A program made the position numbers and the translations under genes. The notes under the pieces are model-generated. The model saw nothing but the letters and a program-made list of their open reading frames with translations. It had not been told where the DNA came from and searched no databases. Positions 61,601-64,000 of a DNA stretch of 64,000 nt are shown piece after piece (the first letter of the stretch is position 1; each line of letters begins with the position of its first letter). Location: the NCBI GenBank assembly GCA_016801845.1, contig CM028922.1, forward strand, positions 10,131,001 to 10,195,000, written 5' to 3'. The stretch comes from Polydactylus sextarius. Lineage: Eukaryota; Chordata; Actinopteri; Polynemidae.

Positions 61601-64000
61601 TCTTCTGGGAGCGAAAATAGTCTTGCTTCTAATATGGAACGCAAAGCAGCAGACCTTATTGGGCCACACACAAACATCTGTCATTACATAATCTAGAAAA
61701 TGCTCTGCAAAATGGCTGGCTTCCATGAGATTGTACCATAACTCAATCACATATAACACGGAAAGTGAGTTAAGTTTGCCTAAAATACCACAATCATGGC
61801 CAATACACAAGGGCTAGTTCTACAATCAATCAGGTTATGTTAACATACTTATTTCTATGAATGAATTATTGAATTGAGCACCAAGTGAAATGTTCCTCAA
61901 CCAATAAAATGAGATATATCATGATACACTTCCTGTGATTGGTTCCAGTGGCATTCACACTAAAAAATAACCTCAGTTTTAGTTGGACATTCATCTAACT
62001 GCTATATTTTTGGAAGAATTCCATGTCCATTAGTTCAGAGATGAGCCTTGCTGCTGTTCAGTCACAGAACTCTTAACTCATGAGATATTCAGCCCTCGAA
62101 GCTGTGGTGGCAGCTGCAACACCCAGAGGAATGATGCTTAACGAAAGGATGACCTCAACCTGAAGCCGTTTACCCTCACCATTGGGGGGAGCCCTCAGAG
62201 GAGGAGAGCGTGACGACAGTCTGCAAAGATGAAGAATGCTCTTGGGTCCAATGCCTGAAAGGGGCAGCCATTAAAAATAAATGAAAAGTACACTCAGATA
62301 CACCACCTGTGGAGTGGAAAGTTTGCCCAGAAAACACAGAGAGCCATATTCTGTTTGAACAAATCAAACTGATCAAACAGTTTGCTGAGCAAAGAAGAAG
62401 GAGCACGGGAGGGAGGGAAAAGCCTCAACGACAAGATTTATTCTCGTGCGGAGATAACTTGCAGTGTCACTTGCCTGTGAGGCTGTGTTTCCTTGATCTA
62501 ACTGCTTTTTTGGCATTTGCATAAAGAAACAAATACTTCCAGCATAAATCTTGGACTCATGTGAGATGAATAAATCTGGCCTTTCAATCTACAACAATGA
62601 ATTTCAAAATATAAGCTGGATGTAATTTGGCATGTTTTTACAAGTTGTCTGTTTTTGCCTAAATGTTGAAACGCTTCACGCAGTTGAACAATAGTAGATC
62701 ATTTATCAATTCACTAAAGCTGTTTTCTTACATGGAACAGAAAGTCAGGTCCGCTCCACATCAGCTTAGTGGTGACAAGTGGTGACAAATGACATGTCAC
62801 AGGGCTCACACTATTCACACAGTGAGTTGGCAGCATGAAGTCTCTTCAATATACATTATAACTAGTTCAGACACTTGCATTGGTGCATACAACTCCCTTT
62901 GGGTAATGTCTAGATAAGTTCAGGGTAGTAGTATATGCCTGGAAGCAATGCATCTTTCATAGTTTCATGACACTGTATGCCACTATATGCTCTGATATGT
63001 GTGAGATGTCCGTCTACACTCATCATCCCACAAAGACAGGAAGTTCACTGTGTTTGAACTTTTCTCAAGCCAAACTGATGGCTGGAGGAAACTGAGAGAA
63101 ATAGCTGAAAGTCTGACCAGGTTGAAATAGTAATCATAATAATCATGACATCTACCACCGAAGAGGATGAGGGACAGGAAAGAAGACACAGAAAAGTGTG
63201 ATGACCTCCACACTGCAGTGTTAGCTACACACTTTATTCAGTGGAAAAGGAAATCATTCTAGAGGCAATATACCCAAGGCCATCTACACCATTACTCAGA
63301 GTAGTACCCTCCACAGCAGGAAATGACAGTATCTTACTGGAGAGGCTGGAGTGCAGCTGGAGCAAAAGTAGAAAAAAAAATGTAATTCACAAAAAAATAA
63401 AGCTCCAATTCAGATTGATGGATCAGAAATATTGAATTCATTGTAAAATATTGAATTTTGTTTTGTCAGTTTCCATGGCACACATTCTTCACACGACACT
63501 CCATCCCACAGAAATGCAAACACAACATTTTTGCTATTTATCTGGATTACACTGGTTTTCAACCAACCACAGAATTTCAGAGAACTGGTTCACTTTACAA
63601 ATACTACGAGAATAGATGGAAAATGGCTAATTTAAAAGCTAAAACTCAAAATCATTAACCGCAAATTGCAAAAACCATGACCATCCACTAAAAATCTCTA
63701 TATCTATTTAAATCCAAAATGTGGATCGGCTTGGACATCCTCAAGTTAAAGCCTCACTTTAACCAAACAAACATGGAAAAGCTTTGTTTCACAGATCACA
63801 TGCTTTCCAGCTAATATTCGGAAAATGTTCCTAAAAAAAAATTTACCAGGACACTGACAAACAATCCTACCCAGTTGGGTACAAAATATATGGGAAATGA
63901 CAAAAAGTGTTAGTTGCTTCAATTATTAATGACCTGCTTGTTATGAATAAGATTTGAAGTGAAAATAGTTCATAAACTAAAAACAACCACTGAAATTTGC

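Larger units (their letters stand above)
35174..64000 (-). other. vav2: vav2 upstream intron (partial), at least 28.8 kb
   Basis: I searched by eye the minus strand for the CH exons (motifs SQFLCLKNIRTFL and FDLFDVRDFGK) and saw no match with splice sites, so this is probably one long intron reaching past 64000. It holds repeat fragments at 35331-35671, 47485-47590 and 50780-51175 and many microsatellites. A CH exon with unusual codon use could have been missed. Another gene on either strand is not excluded but is not supported. Confidence 0.65.

Overview
The window is a stretch of vertebrate, almost certainly teleost fish, genomic DNA. It is AT-rich, full of CA/GT microsatellites and scattered interspersed-repeat fragments of fish type, and it contains no long open reading frame that looks like a gene. 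Its only protein-coding content that I can support is part of one split gene on the minus strand. Eight small exons (618 nt, 206 codons in a single uninterrupted frame) encode a Vav-family Rho/Rac guanine nucleotide exchange factor. Residue by residue it fits VAV2 better than VAV1 or VAV3. The comparison is with family sequences known to me, not with a database search.

Layout in transcript order (high to low coordinates): end of the calponin-homology (CH) domain at 35115-35173; acidic region at 24217-24285 and 15191-15296, with the three regulatory tyrosines; a 15-nt microexon at 14912-14926; start of the Dbl-homology (DH) domain at 13065-13163, 10485-10553, 9297-9397 and 1709-1808. Every intron has GT/AG ends and all phases agree. 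The first CH exons must lie beyond position 64000, because I find none in the 28.8 kb upstream of 35173. The rest of DH, PH, C1, SH3 and SH2 lie beyond position 1.

The remaining sequence is intron. It carries a 5'-truncated, doubly inactivated L1-type LINE (20525-21311, plus strand), a fragment of an L2/CR1-type LINE (50780-51175, minus strand), a degenerate repeat with an internal duplication (11505-12392), pieces of two fish interspersed-repeat families in several copies, a GGAT-tailed element (1395-1541), many (CA)n/(TG)n tracts and a 51-nt (AT)n tract.

The most interesting point is the microexon. It encodes five residues between the last regulatory tyrosine and the DH domain, is framed by strong splice sites, and its inclusion or skipping keeps the frame. 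The surrounding introns hold GU-rich tracts: one replaces much of the polypyrimidine tract before the acidic-region exon, and a 111-nt GU tract lies about 450 nt downstream of the microexon, followed by a complementary AC tract. I saw no CRISPR array, tRNA, rRNA, prokaryotic feature or clearly new multi-gene system.
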